Assembly (NCBI GenBank): GCA_963699805.1
Contig: CAVOVH010000005.1
Span: forward strand, 62,001 to 126,000
Direction of reading: 5' to 3'
DNA length: 64,000 nucleotides
DNA from: JAGTVG01 sp963699805
Lineage (GTDB): Bacteria; Bacteroidota; Bacteroidia; Cytophagales; Cyclobacteriaceae
Shown here: positions 45,941 through 56,800 of the stretch, piece by piece
How positions within the stretch are numbered: position 1 is the first letter of the stretch
How the letters are laid out: every line of letters begins with the position of its first letter
Notes under the pieces: model-generated
What the model saw: the letters and a program-made list of their open reading frames with translations, nothing else
Told to the model about the DNA's origin: nothing
Databases searched by the model: none
Position numbers and translations under genes: made by a program

Positions 45941-48787
45941 TTATCTCAATATCTGAATCCAGCCACGGTAATTACCGGTCCGAAGATCCGGATCGATGGC
46001 ATTGAATACCACTTCGGCTTCATAATAATATACACCTGTTCCCAACACTACACCATCATCCGAGCGACCATCCCAGTTAATTAATATACTGGTTTCCCCT
46101 TCACTGGATACTGAATATACTTCCTTGCCCCAGCGATTATAGACCTTAAATGTTACCGATTGTACAAACCTGGGACATTTATCCAAGGGAAAATCGAATG
46201 CCCTGAAAACATCATTGGCCCCATCATTGTTGGGGGTGAAAATATTTGGCAATTCATAATACGGACAATTATCAAAAGGGATAACATCACTGAAGTCAGT
46301 GGTATTCCCGGACCGGTCGACCGCCCTGATCTTATAGCAACCTTTATAACTTTTCAGATTTTCATGTAGAAAGACCGTATCGCTTGCCTGCCCAACCAAT
46401 TTATAGTTTTCTTCACCGCAATCTTCAGAGAACCATACTTCGTAATAAGTTATGTCTATATAACATGGATCATTCTCATTCCCAGCCGGACTTGCATTCC
46501 AGAAGATCTGATGGTAATAATTTTCGAAATTACAAGGTTTATCACTGATAAAAGCCTGGCAATCATTTACACTATATATTTCTTCCAAGGGGATCCCGAT
46601 GATTACGCAGGGTCTGATGGTATCGTTGGGCTGCAACCCGATGATCTGGGAATCATTGATCAATGGCTCGATGATCTTTGGATTCCCATAAGATCCCTGG
46701 GTGGTCACATAATATCTATAGATCTCATTCTCATCCAGGATCTCATTCCGGATCTGCCCCGAATCAAGGTATCTAAATCCATACAGGTTTACGTTTAAAC
46801 TGTCCATCAGGACGAGTAGCGTTTCATCTGAAGAATCTAGATGATCCCTGTAAATATAATGATAAGGATAACCCTGTGTATTATTGGACCAAGGTACATT
46901 GGCATGCCAATTTAATTCGAGGCTATTTACCATCGAAACTCCTTCCAGTTTCACGGAAGAAGCTACCGCCGAAGTGTCTACCAGTATCCCATTGGCATCA
47001 TATGCGACAATCCTGTAACTAAGTTCGTTCACTTCCGTATCCAGCCCGGTATCGGTATAGAACGTATCGGCTACGGCTATGGGTCCGGTAAAATTTCCGG
47101 TACCGGCCTGGTTATTAAATCTGTATATTTCATAGGAGTAGGGCGGTGGAAATACAACGGGATCCACTTCAAAGGGGGAAGTCCATTGCAGATCCATCAC
47201 TCCTTCCGACTTATCGGTTTCCACCACGCTCACTTGGGTGATGACAGGTCCAAACCTTTCCTGATCTTCTTCAATGGTAACACATACTTCCTCTGAAACA
47301 TAGCTCAGGCCACCACCCGGCAATTTAAATTCTGCAACGAGTCGGTAACAATAAGTGGCGCCATAGGCCAGACCCTGACTGCCACCCCGATCAAGATATT
47401 GAGTCTGTCCGATGGGCACGGTATTGATCAACTCATATCCTGCATAATCCGGCATTCCCACCTCACAATTATCAGGCTCGAATTCATAACTGTCCACCCG
47501 TCGCCAGATCTGCATACTGCCTGCATTCTGGTTACATATATATTCATCCCAGTTCAGATTCACCCGCCTTCCAGGTTCTCCTTCCGCGGTAAGTCCTTCC
47601 GGGGCGGGTCCAACGACCGTGATCTCCCAGGTGGCAAAATCCACCAGGGAAGGCCCTTCGAGCCGGTCAGGAAAATCCCTGGCTTTGAAAGTTACCTGAT
47701 AGGGCCTGGAACGCACATGTGAACAATTTGTCAGCCATGTAAAATCAATCGAGGCGGGGGAAGGCTGTGGATTGACCGGATCATCAGGTAATGGTGAATA
47801 AGAGGCGGGGGAAGACAAAAGCTCATAAGGACCTCCAAAAGACTCAATGGTGATCCGGTGACCATCCGGGTCATCAGCACTAATTACTTCTTCCAGTAAG
47901 GTGCCCGCTTCAATACAGGTATCCGGAGGGATGGTCAATTCAGGCCGTTCGTTTTCACATTCCTGGGTGATGATCTGCATATCCCTTGTAACATAGCCCA
48001 TTTCGATATATTCATCGAGTTCCGGGAAATATCTCCATTCCTTGATGATAAAGGCAATATTGTATTCATCTTCCGTACCGGGAGCATCCCAGATCAGATC
48101 ACCAGTAACCGGATCAAGGGTATAGGTCGGCGGACCGGTCTGTTCTTCATTCATGACCGTCCCGTCTACTGAAAGATCGTAAATATGAGGCAACCGGTAA
48201 TTAGACACCGGTACATTCCGATCCTGTTTGTTCACGACAATTTCATAGGATAGACTGTCTCCATCCACATCCCATCCTCCGGGATTATGATAGAATGCCT
48301 TTCCTACACACCCTCTGTCCAGAGGAGGATTCAATAGAACAGGAGTATTATTGCATCCAAAAAATGGATCTATGACAATGACCGTTTCGATATAAAAAGG
48401 AGTATTGACTGAATTGTCCATATTCGCTACACTGGCATTCCTGTTGAACTCCCGATATTGAATGGTATAGGTACCAGGCCCCGGGAAGGTATGGGTTGTA
48501 TAAAAAATATTCAGGGCAACCTCATCCCCAAGATCCTGGAAAAAATCAGGGTTGCCCGCCTCAAATGTCTGCACTTCCGAACCATCTCCAAAATTCATGA
48601 TACCTCCCCCAAAAAGGACGGTAGAACCAGTATCCGTATATCCGATCAGGGAAATCCGGTAGGTATTCGATTGACAATCAATCAAAGTAGCAATGATCTC
48701 CCCCGCCCTGATATGTGTCCCAAAAGATTCGATCACACCGGTCGAAAGGATTACCAGGGTCGCTATTCCTATTTTAATTAACCTCAT
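45941..48787 (-). CDS. Large surface protein with CHU_C gliding-motility C-terminal domain
   Basis: With the start at MRLIKIGIATL (48787) the product is 948 residues with a normal signal peptide (ending near IESFGTH); an upstream ATG at 48862 would put 25 odd hydrophobic residues in front. The mature protein holds a PKD-like or cadherin-like N-terminal region and several fibronectin-III-like domains (APEGLTAEGEPGRRVNLNW, DLQWTSPFEVDPVVFPPPYS). It ends in the CHU_C/type B domain (LPNIFTPNNDGANDVFRAF, YNRWGKEVYS, GTGVYYYEAEVVF). That domain directs secretion through the type IX system. The role is probably adhesion or cell-surface structure. Confidence 0.92.
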   Translation of the reverse strand: MRLIKIGIATLVILSTGVIESFGTHIRAGEIIATLIDCQSNTYRISLIGYTDTGSTVLFGGGIMNFGDGSEVQTFEAGNPDFFQDLGDEVALNIFYTTHTFPGPGTYTIQYREFNRNASVANMDNSVNTPFYIETVIVIDPFFGCNNTPVLLNPPLDRGCVGKAFYHNPGGWDVDGDSLSYEIVVNKQDRNVPVSNYRLPHIYDLSVDGTVMNEEQTGPPTYTLDPVTGDLIWDAPGTEDEYNIAFIIKEWRYFPELDEYIEMGYVTRDMQIITQECENERPELTIPPDTCIEAGTLLEEVISADDPDGHRITIESFGGPYELLSSPASYSPLPDDPVNPQPSPASIDFTWLTNCSHVRSRPYQVTFKARDFPDRLEGPSLVDFATWEITVVGPAPEGLTAEGEPGRRVNLNWDEYICNQNAGSMQIWRRVDSYEFEPDNCEVGMPDYAGYELINTVPIGQTQYLDRGGSQGLAYGATYCYRLVAEFKLPGGGLSYVSEEVCVTIEEDQERFGPVITQVSVVETDKSEGVMDLQWTSPFEVDPVVFPPPYSYEIYRFNNQAGTGNFTGPIAVADTFYTDTGLDTEVNELSYRIVAYDANGILVDTSAVASSVKLEGVSMVNSLELNWHANVPWSNNTQGYPYHYIYRDHLDSSDETLLVLMDSLNVNLYGFRYLDSGQIRNEILDENEIYRYYVTTQGSYGNPKIIEPLINDSQIIGLQPNDTIRPCVIIGIPLEEIYSVNDCQAFISDKPCNFENYYHQIFWNASPAGNENDPCYIDITYYEVWFSEDCGEENYKLVGQASDTVFLHENLKSYKGCYKIRAVDRSGNTTDFSDVIPFDNCPYYELPNIFTPNNDGANDVFRAFDFPLDKCPRFVQSVTFKVYNRWGKEVYSVSSEGETSILINWDGRSDDGVVLGTGVYYYEAEVVFNAIDPDLRTGNYRGWIQILR

Positions 48788-48913
48788 GAATGATCTTTGC
48801 ACACTATACCAATAAAACGTTATAAATAAAATAACTAATATACGAACAAATAAAATTAACATTAAGTTACTTTATCAATCAAATAAATGTTCAGGTATTG
48901 TGAACATTATTTG

Positions 48914-48921
48914 TATTTTTG
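48914..48921 (+). promoter_or_regulatory. Possible -7 box of the sdh operon
   Basis: TATTTTTG fits TAnnTTTG about 90 bases before sdhC. The nearest TTG (48898-48900) is only 13 bases upstream, so spacing is poor. Confidence 0.35.
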
Positions 48922-49012
48922 AATCACTGATGACAAAAACACATCGTTCTTTAATAATGTTTACCTTTTAATATTGTTCATAAAAAAGTCAGATTTTTAA
49001 AATAAATAACAT

Positions 49013-49693
49013 ATGAGTTGGTTTACTGACACCTTTGGAAGTTCAATTGGCCGGAAATTGCTGATGTCGCTTACCGGTTTATTTCTTATCCTATTTCTGA
49101 TCATTCATCTGCTTGGGAACATGGCTATCTTCAATGAGGATGGTGGACTGGCATTCAATGCCTATTCAACCTTTATGTCCCATAATGCCCTGATTAAAGC
49201 AGTGTCCTATGCGCTTTATATCAGTATCTTGGTCCATGCGGTGGTTGCCGGATGGTTATGGATCACCAATAAAATGGCGAGACCCTCCAGGTACGCGGTT
49301 TCAAATGCAATTGAAAACAGCACCTGGGCATCGAGAAGCATGATGCTATTGGGATCCTTGGTATTTATTTTCATTTTCATCCATTTAAAGGATTTCTGGT
49401 GGCAATATAAATTTGGAGGAAATTATCAGTTTGGGATTGATGCCAATGGCAACCGGGACCTTTTTTCGTTGGTCATCGAACAATTTCATTCCCCGGTGAC
49501 CATGGGGATTTACCTGGTGGGCCTGGTCGCCTTAGCCATCCATTTATGGCATGGTTTTCAGAGTGCATTTCAGACCCTGGGATTGGAAAATGAGCAATAC
49601 ACGCCATTGATCAAATTCCTGGGCATACTTTATGCTGTTATTGTCCCCATTGGCTTTGCAGCAATGCCTGTTTACGTATATTTTTTTAATTAG
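49013..49693 (+). CDS. sdhC: Succinate dehydrogenase cytochrome b558 subunit
   Basis: A 226-residue membrane subunit with five helices that anchors succinate dehydrogenase/fumarate reductase and passes electrons between quinone and the iron-sulfur subunit through two hemes. Histidines expected to bind heme appear in LFLIIHLLGN, LYISILVHAVVAG, FIHLKDFWW and AIHLWHGFQSAF. The single, five-helix form belongs to the type B enzymes of Bacteroidota and epsilonproteobacteria; no sdhD is needed. It starts an operon with sdhA and sdhB. Confidence 0.94.
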   Translation: MSWFTDTFGSSIGRKLLMSLTGLFLILFLIIHLLGNMAIFNEDGGLAFNAYSTFMSHNALIKAVSYALYISILVHAVVAGWLWITNKMARPSRYAVSNAIENSTWASRSMMLLGSLVFIFIFIHLKDFWWQYKFGGNYQFGIDANGNRDLFSLVIEQFHSPVTMGIYLVGLVALAIHLWHGFQSAFQTLGLENEQYTPLIKFLGILYAVIVPIGFAAMPVYVYFFN

Positions 49694-49721
49694 ATTTAAC
49701 TGATTTAATAGCATATCAATT

Positions 49722-51656
49722 ATGGTTCTTGATTCAAAAATTCCTGAAGGACCACTCGCAGAAAAGTGGACAAAACATAAATTCAATTTAAAACTTGTAA
49801 ATCCCGCCAATAAAAGAAAATATGACATCATTGTAATCGGAACAGGATTGGCAGGCGCTTCAGCTGCAGCTTCCTTTGGAGAAATGGGCTATAATGTCAA
49901 AGCTTTCTTTTATCAGGATAGCGCCAGAAGGGCTCACAGCATTGCCGCTCAGGGAGGGATCAATGCAGCAAAAAATTATCCGAATGATAACGACAGTATC
50001 TTCCGGTTGTTCTATGATACCATCAAGGGTGGGGATTACCGATCCAGGGAGGCCAATGTTTACCGGTTGGCTGAGGTCAGTAATAACATCATCGATCAGT
50101 GTGTAGCCCAGGGCGTTCCATTTGCTCGCGAATATGGAGGATTACTTGCCAACAGATCTTTTGGAGGAGCCCAGGTATCCCGGACATTTTATGCCCGTGG
50201 ACAGACTGGTCAGCAACTTTTACTGGGTGCCTATTCCGCTTTAAGCCGTCAGGTGGCAGCAGGTAAAGTGAAATTGTTCCCCAGATCAGAAATGCTCGAC
50301 CTGGTCATGGTCGATGGAAAAGCCCGGGGCATTGTGACGAGAAACCTGATCACGGGAAAAATTGAGTCACACAGCGCCCATGCAGTCGTTCTGGCAACCG
50401 GTGGTTATGGGAACGTCTTTTTCCTGGCTACATATGCCATGGGGAGCAATGGCTCGGCAGTCTGGCGCGCCCATAAAAAAGGTGCATTATTTGCCAATCC
50501 CTGCTTTACACAAATTCATCCTACCTGTATCCCGGTCCATGGTGATCAGCAGTCAAAACTGACCCTGATGTCTGAATCCTTGAGAAATGATGGCAGGGTA
50601 TGGGTCCCAAAGGATAAAGCCTTGGCAGAAAAAGTGCGTAAAAAGGAAATTATGCCCAATGATATCCCGGAGGAAGACAGGGATTATTACCTGGAAAGGA
50701 TCTATCCCTCGTTCGGGAATCTGGTACCCAGGGATGTTGCCTCAAGAAATGCCAAAAACGTATGTGATGAAGGTCATGGTGTGGGAGAAACCGGCCTGGC
50801 AGTATTCCTGGATTTCAAAGATGCAATTCAGCGGGATGGGGTGGATGTGATTGAAGCGAAATATGGGAACTTATTCCAGATGTACGAAAAGATCACGGCC
50901 GACAATCCTTATAAAACTCCCATGATGATCTATCCGGCGATTCATTATACCATGGGCGGTTTATGGGTCGATTATAATTTGATGACGACCATCCCGGGCT
51001 TATTTGCTACCGGAGAATGTAATTTTTCCGATCATGGCGCCAACAGGCTTGGGGCCAGTGCCTTGATGCAGGGTCTGGCAGATGGTTATTTCGTCATTCC
51101 ATATACAATCAGCGATTACCTCGCAGGAATCTCGTACGATAAAGTCCCCGAAGATCATCCGGAATTTAAAAAGGTGGAAGAAGGGGTAAGGGCCCGGATC
51201 GATCAGTTACTGAAGATCAACGGGAAAAGGACCGTGGACGAGTTTCATAAGGAGCTTGGTAAGATCCTCTGGGAAAAATGTGGCATGTCAAGGAATGCTG
51301 TAGGTTTGAAAGAAGCAAAAAAAGAGATCCAGGAACTCCGTGAGGAATACTGGAAGGATGTTAAAATTCTGGGGGTCAATGAAGAGTTGAATATGACCCT
51401 TGAGAAAGCTTTGCGCGTGGCCGATTTCATGGAACTGGCAGAACTGATGGTCGATGATGCCCAGAACAGAAACGAATCATGCGGTGGCCATTTCAGGGAA
51501 GAAAGCCAGACGGAAGAAGGAGAGGCAAAAAGGGATGATAAAAATTACTCGTACGTTGCAGCCTGGGAATATAAAGGAGAAGACAAACCTGAGGTGTTGC
51601 ACAAAGAAGACCTCAAATTTGAAAATGTTAAACTGACTCAAAGAAGCTATAAATAA
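49722..51656 (+). CDS. sdhA: Succinate dehydrogenase/fumarate reductase flavoprotein subunit
   Basis: A 644-residue catalytic subunit with covalently bound FAD. The FAD loop is VIGTGLAGASAAASFGEMG, the flavin-attachment histidine is in RRAHSIAAQGGINAAK, and the active-site blocks are NPCFTQIHPTCIPV, YTMGGLWVDYN and ECNFSDHGANRLGASAL. It oxidises succinate to fumarate in the TCA cycle or runs in reverse. The stop codon overlaps the sdhB start by one base (TAATG), so synthesis is coupled. Confidence 0.97.
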   Translation: MVLDSKIPEGPLAEKWTKHKFNLKLVNPANKRKYDIIVIGTGLAGASAAASFGEMGYNVKAFFYQDSARRAHSIAAQGGINAAKNYPNDNDSIFRLFYDTIKGGDYRSREANVYRLAEVSNNIIDQCVAQGVPFAREYGGLLANRSFGGAQVSRTFYARGQTGQQLLLGAYSALSRQVAAGKVKLFPRSEMLDLVMVDGKARGIVTRNLITGKIESHSAHAVVLATGGYGNVFFLATYAMGSNGSAVWRAHKKGALFANPCFTQIHPTCIPVHGDQQSKLTLMSESLRNDGRVWVPKDKALAEKVRKKEIMPNDIPEEDRDYYLERIYPSFGNLVPRDVASRNAKNVCDEGHGVGETGLAVFLDFKDAIQRDGVDVIEAKYGNLFQMYEKITADNPYKTPMMIYPAIHYTMGGLWVDYNLMTTIPGLFATGECNFSDHGANRLGASALMQGLADGYFVIPYTISDYLAGISYDKVPEDHPEFKKVEEGVRARIDQLLKINGKRTVDEFHKELGKILWEKCGMSRNAVGLKEAKKEIQELREEYWKDVKILGVNEELNMTLEKALRVADFMELAELMVDDAQNRNESCGGHFREESQTEEGEAKRDDKNYSYVAAWEYKGEDKPEVLHKEDLKFENVKLTQRSYK

Positions 51657-52411
51657 TGGAAAAAGGAAGAAAGTATACCTTAAAAATATGGAGGCAGAAA
51701 AACGCAGAATCCAAGGGCGCGTTTAAAACCTACCACATTGAGAATGTCTCACCGGGAAGTTCATTTTTAGAAATGCTGGATATCCTGAATGAAGAATTAT
51801 TAAAAAAGGATGAAGATCCCATACACTTCGATCACGACTGCCGTGAAGGGATCTGCGGCATGTGCAGCCTCTATATCAATGGGCGTCCTCACGGTCCGGA
51901 GGAGGAAATTACCGTATGTCAGTTGCATATGCGTACCTTCCCTGATGGAAAAACCATCACCATTGAACCCTGGAGAGCCAAAGCTTTCCCGGTTATCAAA
52001 GATCTGGTAGTCGACAGATGCGCATTTGACAGGATCATCCAGGCGGGGGGGTTTATTTCAGTGAATACTGGGGCTGCCCCGGATGCCAATGCCATTCCTA
52101 TCTCTAAAAAAGATGCCGAACTTGCCATGGATGCAGCTGCATGTATTGGCTGCGGGGCATGCGTTGCTGCCTGTAAAAATGCCTCAGCCATGCTGTTCGT
52201 GGGAGCCAAAATCTCTCAGATGGCCTTACTACCCCAGGGTAAAATTGAACGTAAGATAAGGGCCAGGAAAATGATCGAGCAGATGGATAAGGAAGGATTC
52301 GGATCATGTACAAATACCTATGCCTGCTCCGCTGAATGTCCCAAAGGAATTGACATGACCAATATTGCACGATTGAACCGGGAATTCCTGAGTGCAAAAT
52401 TCACTTCCTGA
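51656..52411 (+). CDS. sdhB: Succinate dehydrogenase/fumarate reductase iron-sulfur subunit
   Basis: A 251-residue subunit carrying three clusters: [2Fe-2S] in CREGICGMCSL with a later cysteine in ITVCQLH, [4Fe-4S] in CIGCGACVAACKN, and [3Fe-4S] in CTNTYACSAECPKGI. It carries electrons from FAD to the cytochrome. It is the last gene of the sdhCAB set; I see no strong hairpin after it. Confidence 0.97.
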   Translation: MEKGRKYTLKIWRQKNAESKGAFKTYHIENVSPGSSFLEMLDILNEELLKKDEDPIHFDHDCREGICGMCSLYINGRPHGPEEEITVCQLHMRTFPDGKTITIEPWRAKAFPVIKDLVVDRCAFDRIIQAGGFISVNTGAAPDANAIPISKKDAELAMDAAACIGCGACVAACKNASAMLFVGAKISQMALLPQGKIERKIRARKMIEQMDKEGFGSCTNTYACSAECPKGIDMTNIARLNREFLSAKFTS

Positions 52412-52545
52412 CAGTTAAAATCATGTCAGGATCATCCCGGAGGGGAACTCATGAGGCTATCTTCCTGATCGGACAGGTCCGGTGAATCGTTTTCAGGATT
52501 GCAGCAGATTTGATTCCCGGAAAGTAGCGATATAATAAAAATCCA

Positions 52546-53709
52546 TTGGAACGATTTGGCATACGGAAAATAATCATCACCCATGCTCTCTTCACTGGCG
52601 ACCAGGTGAGTAAAGAATTGACCGACCTGGACTACAAGGTGATCAAACGGGATAAGTTACATGTCGAGATGGAGGGTACGCTCTGGGAAGCGATCCGACT
52701 TAATCTTTATTTGAGATCAGCCCATCGCGTACTTTTTTTTCTACATCAGTTTGAGGCAAAAGACCTGAATGACCTGTATGCAGAGATCAAAAAAATATCC
52801 TGGGAAGATTTCATCCCTGTCAATGGTTATTTCAGCATACACTCCTTTGTGAGGCAAAAAAATATTCAGGATTTCCGGATCGTAAATCTCAAAATGAAAG
52901 ATGCCATCGTTGACCGTTTCAATGTAAAGTACCGGAAAAGACCCGATAGTGGCAATCAAAATGATCATCTGGTATTTTTTATTCACTGGGTGGACGATCA
53001 TTGTGAGTTATACCTGGATACCAGCGGTGAAACACTTTCCAAGCATGGTTATAAAAAACACACCTGGAAGGCACCTCTATTAGAATCATTGGCAGCTTCG
53101 ATCATTTATGTCATACAATGGGACCGCAACTCCACGTTTATCAATCCCATGTGTGGCAGTGGAACCCTGGCCATTGAAGCTGCTTTGATTGCTTCCAACC
53201 GTTATCCTGGAATTTATCGGGATAATTATAGTTTCCTGCACCTGAAAGATCCCGTCGCTGAAATGTACCGGAAAGAGAAGGAAATTATTTTGAAAGCGGT
53301 AAACAGGGATTACCAGGGCAGTATATTTGCATCCGATATCCATCCGGGAGCGATCAGACAGGCAAAAATGAATGCCGAACAGGCCGGTGTAGATAAATTA
53401 ATAAATTTTGAATCAAATGATTTTCATAGAATCAATATTCCTTCTTCGCCTGGCGCTATCATCTTGAATCCAGGCTATGGAAAGCGTCTGGGGGAAGAAG
53501 AAATGCTGGGTCCCGTATATGAGAAGATCGGGGATTTCTTTAAGCAGAAATGTGGTGGGTTTACCGGGTATGTTTTTACGGGAAATCCTACCCTTGGTAA
53601 AAAAATAGGACTCCGGACAAAAAGAAAAATTCCATTCCTCAATGGGAATATTGAATGCCGGCTGCTTGAGTTTGAATTATACGCCGGGAGTAAAAAAAAT
53701 AAACTTTAA
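52546..53709 (+). CDS. THUMP-domain rRNA (guanine-N2) methyltransferase, RlmL N-half type
   Basis: A 387-residue enzyme starting at TTG (no ATG fits; a TAATAA stop precedes it). The N-terminal ferredoxin-like/THUMP part includes LNLYLRSAHRVLFFLHQF. The methyltransferase part has the cofactor loop FINPMCGSGTLAIEAAL and the motif-IV region IILNPGYGKRLGEEE. Relatives have NPPY there, so the second proline is a glycine in this protein. The family methylates G2445 of 23S rRNA in E. coli. It is not fused with the RlmK half. Confidence 0.88.
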   Translation: MERFGIRKIIITHALFTGDQVSKELTDLDYKVIKRDKLHVEMEGTLWEAIRLNLYLRSAHRVLFFLHQFEAKDLNDLYAEIKKISWEDFIPVNGYFSIHSFVRQKNIQDFRIVNLKMKDAIVDRFNVKYRKRPDSGNQNDHLVFFIHWVDDHCELYLDTSGETLSKHGYKKHTWKAPLLESLAASIIYVIQWDRNSTFINPMCGSGTLAIEAALIASNRYPGIYRDNYSFLHLKDPVAEMYRKEKEIILKAVNRDYQGSIFASDIHPGAIRQAKMNAEQAGVDKLINFESNDFHRINIPSSPGAIILNPGYGKRLGEEEMLGPVYEKIGDFFKQKCGGFTGYVFTGNPTLGKKIGLRTKRKIPFLNGNIECRLLEFELYAGSKKNKL

Positions 53710-53849
53710 TATCAAACGGATTTAATGGTAGATCAGCCCCCGGTTTCTCTCTATTCATTCAATAATTACCTGAAAAATGACTAATTTAGTTTGTTTGGCC
53801 TTGTATCAAATTCTATCAGGTATCGTTTATTGCAATAAACCAGATTAAC

Positions 53850-56800
53850 TTGGAGAAACCATATAAACCAAAAAATATAATTCGGATTGTGACCGCCACC
53901 TCACTCTTTGATGGGCATGATGTTTCGATTAACATCATGCGCCGGATATTACAGGCTTCGGGAGCAGAAGTAATTCATCTGGGACATAATCGTGCTGTGG
54001 AAGAAATTGTTGCCTGTGCCATCCAGGAAGATGCACAAGCAATCGCGATGACATCCTATCAAGGAGGGCACCTGGAGTTTTTCAAATACATGCATGATCT
54101 GTTGAATGAAAAAAAAGCAGGGCATATCCAGATATTCGCCGGAGGGGGTGGGACTATCTTGCCGGCAGAAATCACAGAATTGCATAATTATGGAATTACC
54201 AGGATCTATACGCCAGATGATGGGAGAAAAATGGGATTGCAAGGCATGATCAATGATCTGCTCATGACAATAGACCGGAAATTTCCACCCTATCCTTCCA
54301 TTGATTTAAAAAAAGTAAATACCCGGGATGATCGGTCACTGGCTCGATTTATTTCCTCCATCGAAAACGATCCTGAGACGAATCTTGAGACACTGAATCT
54401 GCTCGCAGAAAAAGCTTCCCTGAAAGATACACCGGTTATCGGGATAACAGGAACAGGTGGGGCTGGCAAATCCTCCTTAGTGGATGAACTGATCCGTCGG
54501 TTCAGGTATGTTTTTCCGAAGAAAAAAATAGGTATCATCTCGATCGATCCCTCTAAACGCAGATCGGGAGGGGCCCTGCTGGGTGACAGGATCAGGATGA
54601 ATGCCATTCAAGGTCCTCACGTATATATGAGATCCATGGCTACCCGGCAGGCTAATCTGGCAGTATCCCGTCATCTTCGTCATGTGCTTAATCTTTTGAA
54701 ATTCGCCGGTTTTGACCTTCTTTTACTTGAAACATCGGGCATTGGTCAATCTGATTCAGAGATTATTGAATTTGCCGATCTTTCGCTCTATATAATGACC
54801 CCGGAATATGGAGCTCCTACCCAGCTGGAAAAGATTGACATGCTGGACTTCGCAGACATCATCGTTTTAAATAAATTTGATAAATCGGGTGCCATGGATG
54901 CCTTGCGGGACATCAAAAAACAGGTTTGGCGAAATCATCAACAGTTGGATATGCGGGATGAAGATATCCAGGTGGTGGGAACCATGGCTTCCCAATACAA
55001 TGATGAGGGAGTTAATCAGCTATTTTATTCCCTGCTCGATCATCTTAAAAAAGTGCGCGGTTTTAAACGAAAAGGAAAAATGCCCCTTAGTATCTCCCCT
55101 CCTCAAAAACATTATATTATCCCACCCAATCGAATCCGGTATCTATCGGAGATCACAGAGGTAATCCGGAATTATAATGAATGGGTCGAAAACGAAAGTG
55201 AAACTGCACAACAACTTTATTCAATCCAACAAACCATTAAAGTCATTAAAAATACTGAAAATTGGGATGAACACCTGGTGGATAGCCTGGAAAAGGAAAG
55301 CGAGAAATTACATGAAAAACTGGATCATTCCAGCCTCATATTGATCCAGGATTGGAATCTAAAATCCAGAAAATACAGGGAGGAAGAATTTTCCTATTCC
55401 GTCAGGGGAAAAAAAATCAAAACGGAAACATACATTCCATCTTTATCGAATCTCCGGATTCCCAAAGTAAGTCTCCCCAGATACAGGGCCTGGGGGGACC
55501 TGCTTAAATGGCAACTTCAGGAAAACCTGCCCGGGGAATTCCCATATACCGCGGGTGTATTCCCATTTAAAAGGAAAAATGAGGATCCAACCCGGATGTT
55601 CGCAGGAGAAGGTTCGCCCGAAAGGACAAACCGTCGTTTTCATTATCTCAGTAAAGATCAACACGCTAAAAGATTATCCACTGCATTTGATTCAGTAACC
55701 CTTTATGGTGAAGATCCTGACAGAAGACCCGATATATATGGGAAAATTGGAAATTCGGGCGTGAGTATATGCAGCCTGGATGATGCCAAAAAACTTTATT
55801 GTGGATTTAACCTCATTGATCCATCTACTTCCGTATCCATGACCATCAATGGTCCGGCATCCATGCTGACCGCGTTTTTCATGAATACAGCCATTGATCA
55901 ACAATGTGAGAAATATATTTTTGAAAACGGACTTGAAAGGGAAGTTAAGCAAAAAATCGAGCAGAAATACAGTCAACTCGGAATTGAACGGCCGGTCTAT
56001 GAAGGGAAGATGCCCAAAGGCAATCAGGGCCTCGGTCTGATGCTACTCGGTGTTGCCGGTGATGAGGTGCTCCCTGCCGAAGTATACTATAAAATAAAGG
56101 AAAAGACCATCGCTGTGGTCCGGGGAACGGTTCAGGCCGACATTCTCAAGGAGGATCAGGCTCAGAATACATGTATCTTCTCTACAGAATTTGCCCTGCG
56201 GCTGATGGGGGATCTGCAGGAATATTTTGTGAAAAACCGTATCAGGAATTTTTATTCCGTTTCGATATCCGGCTACCACATTGCCGAAGCGGGAGCCAAT
56301 CCCATTACCCAACTCGCATTTACCCTGGCGAATGGTTTTACCTATCTTGAATATTATCTTTCAAGAGGAATGAAAATCGATGATTTTGTTCCTAATTTTT
56401 CGTTTTTCTTTTCGAATGGGATCGACGCAGAGTATGCTGTCATCGGACGGGTCGCCAGAAAAATATGGGCGAAAGCATTGAAATACAAATATAAGGCCAA
56501 CGAGCGATCTCAGAAATTAAAATATCACATACAGACCTCCGGAAGATCCCTTCATGCCCAGGAAATTGATTTCAACGATATTAGAACCACCCTCCAGGCA
56601 TTGTATGCCGTCTATGATAACTGTAATTCTTTGCATACAAATGCATTTGATGAGGCCATTACCACCCCCACGGAAAGTTCGGTGCGCAGGGCCATGGCCA
56701 TACAACTGATCATCAACCGGGAACTAGGCCTGGCGAAGAATGAAAATCCGATGCAGGGATCCTTCATCATCGAAGAACTCACCGACCTGGTGGAAGAGGC

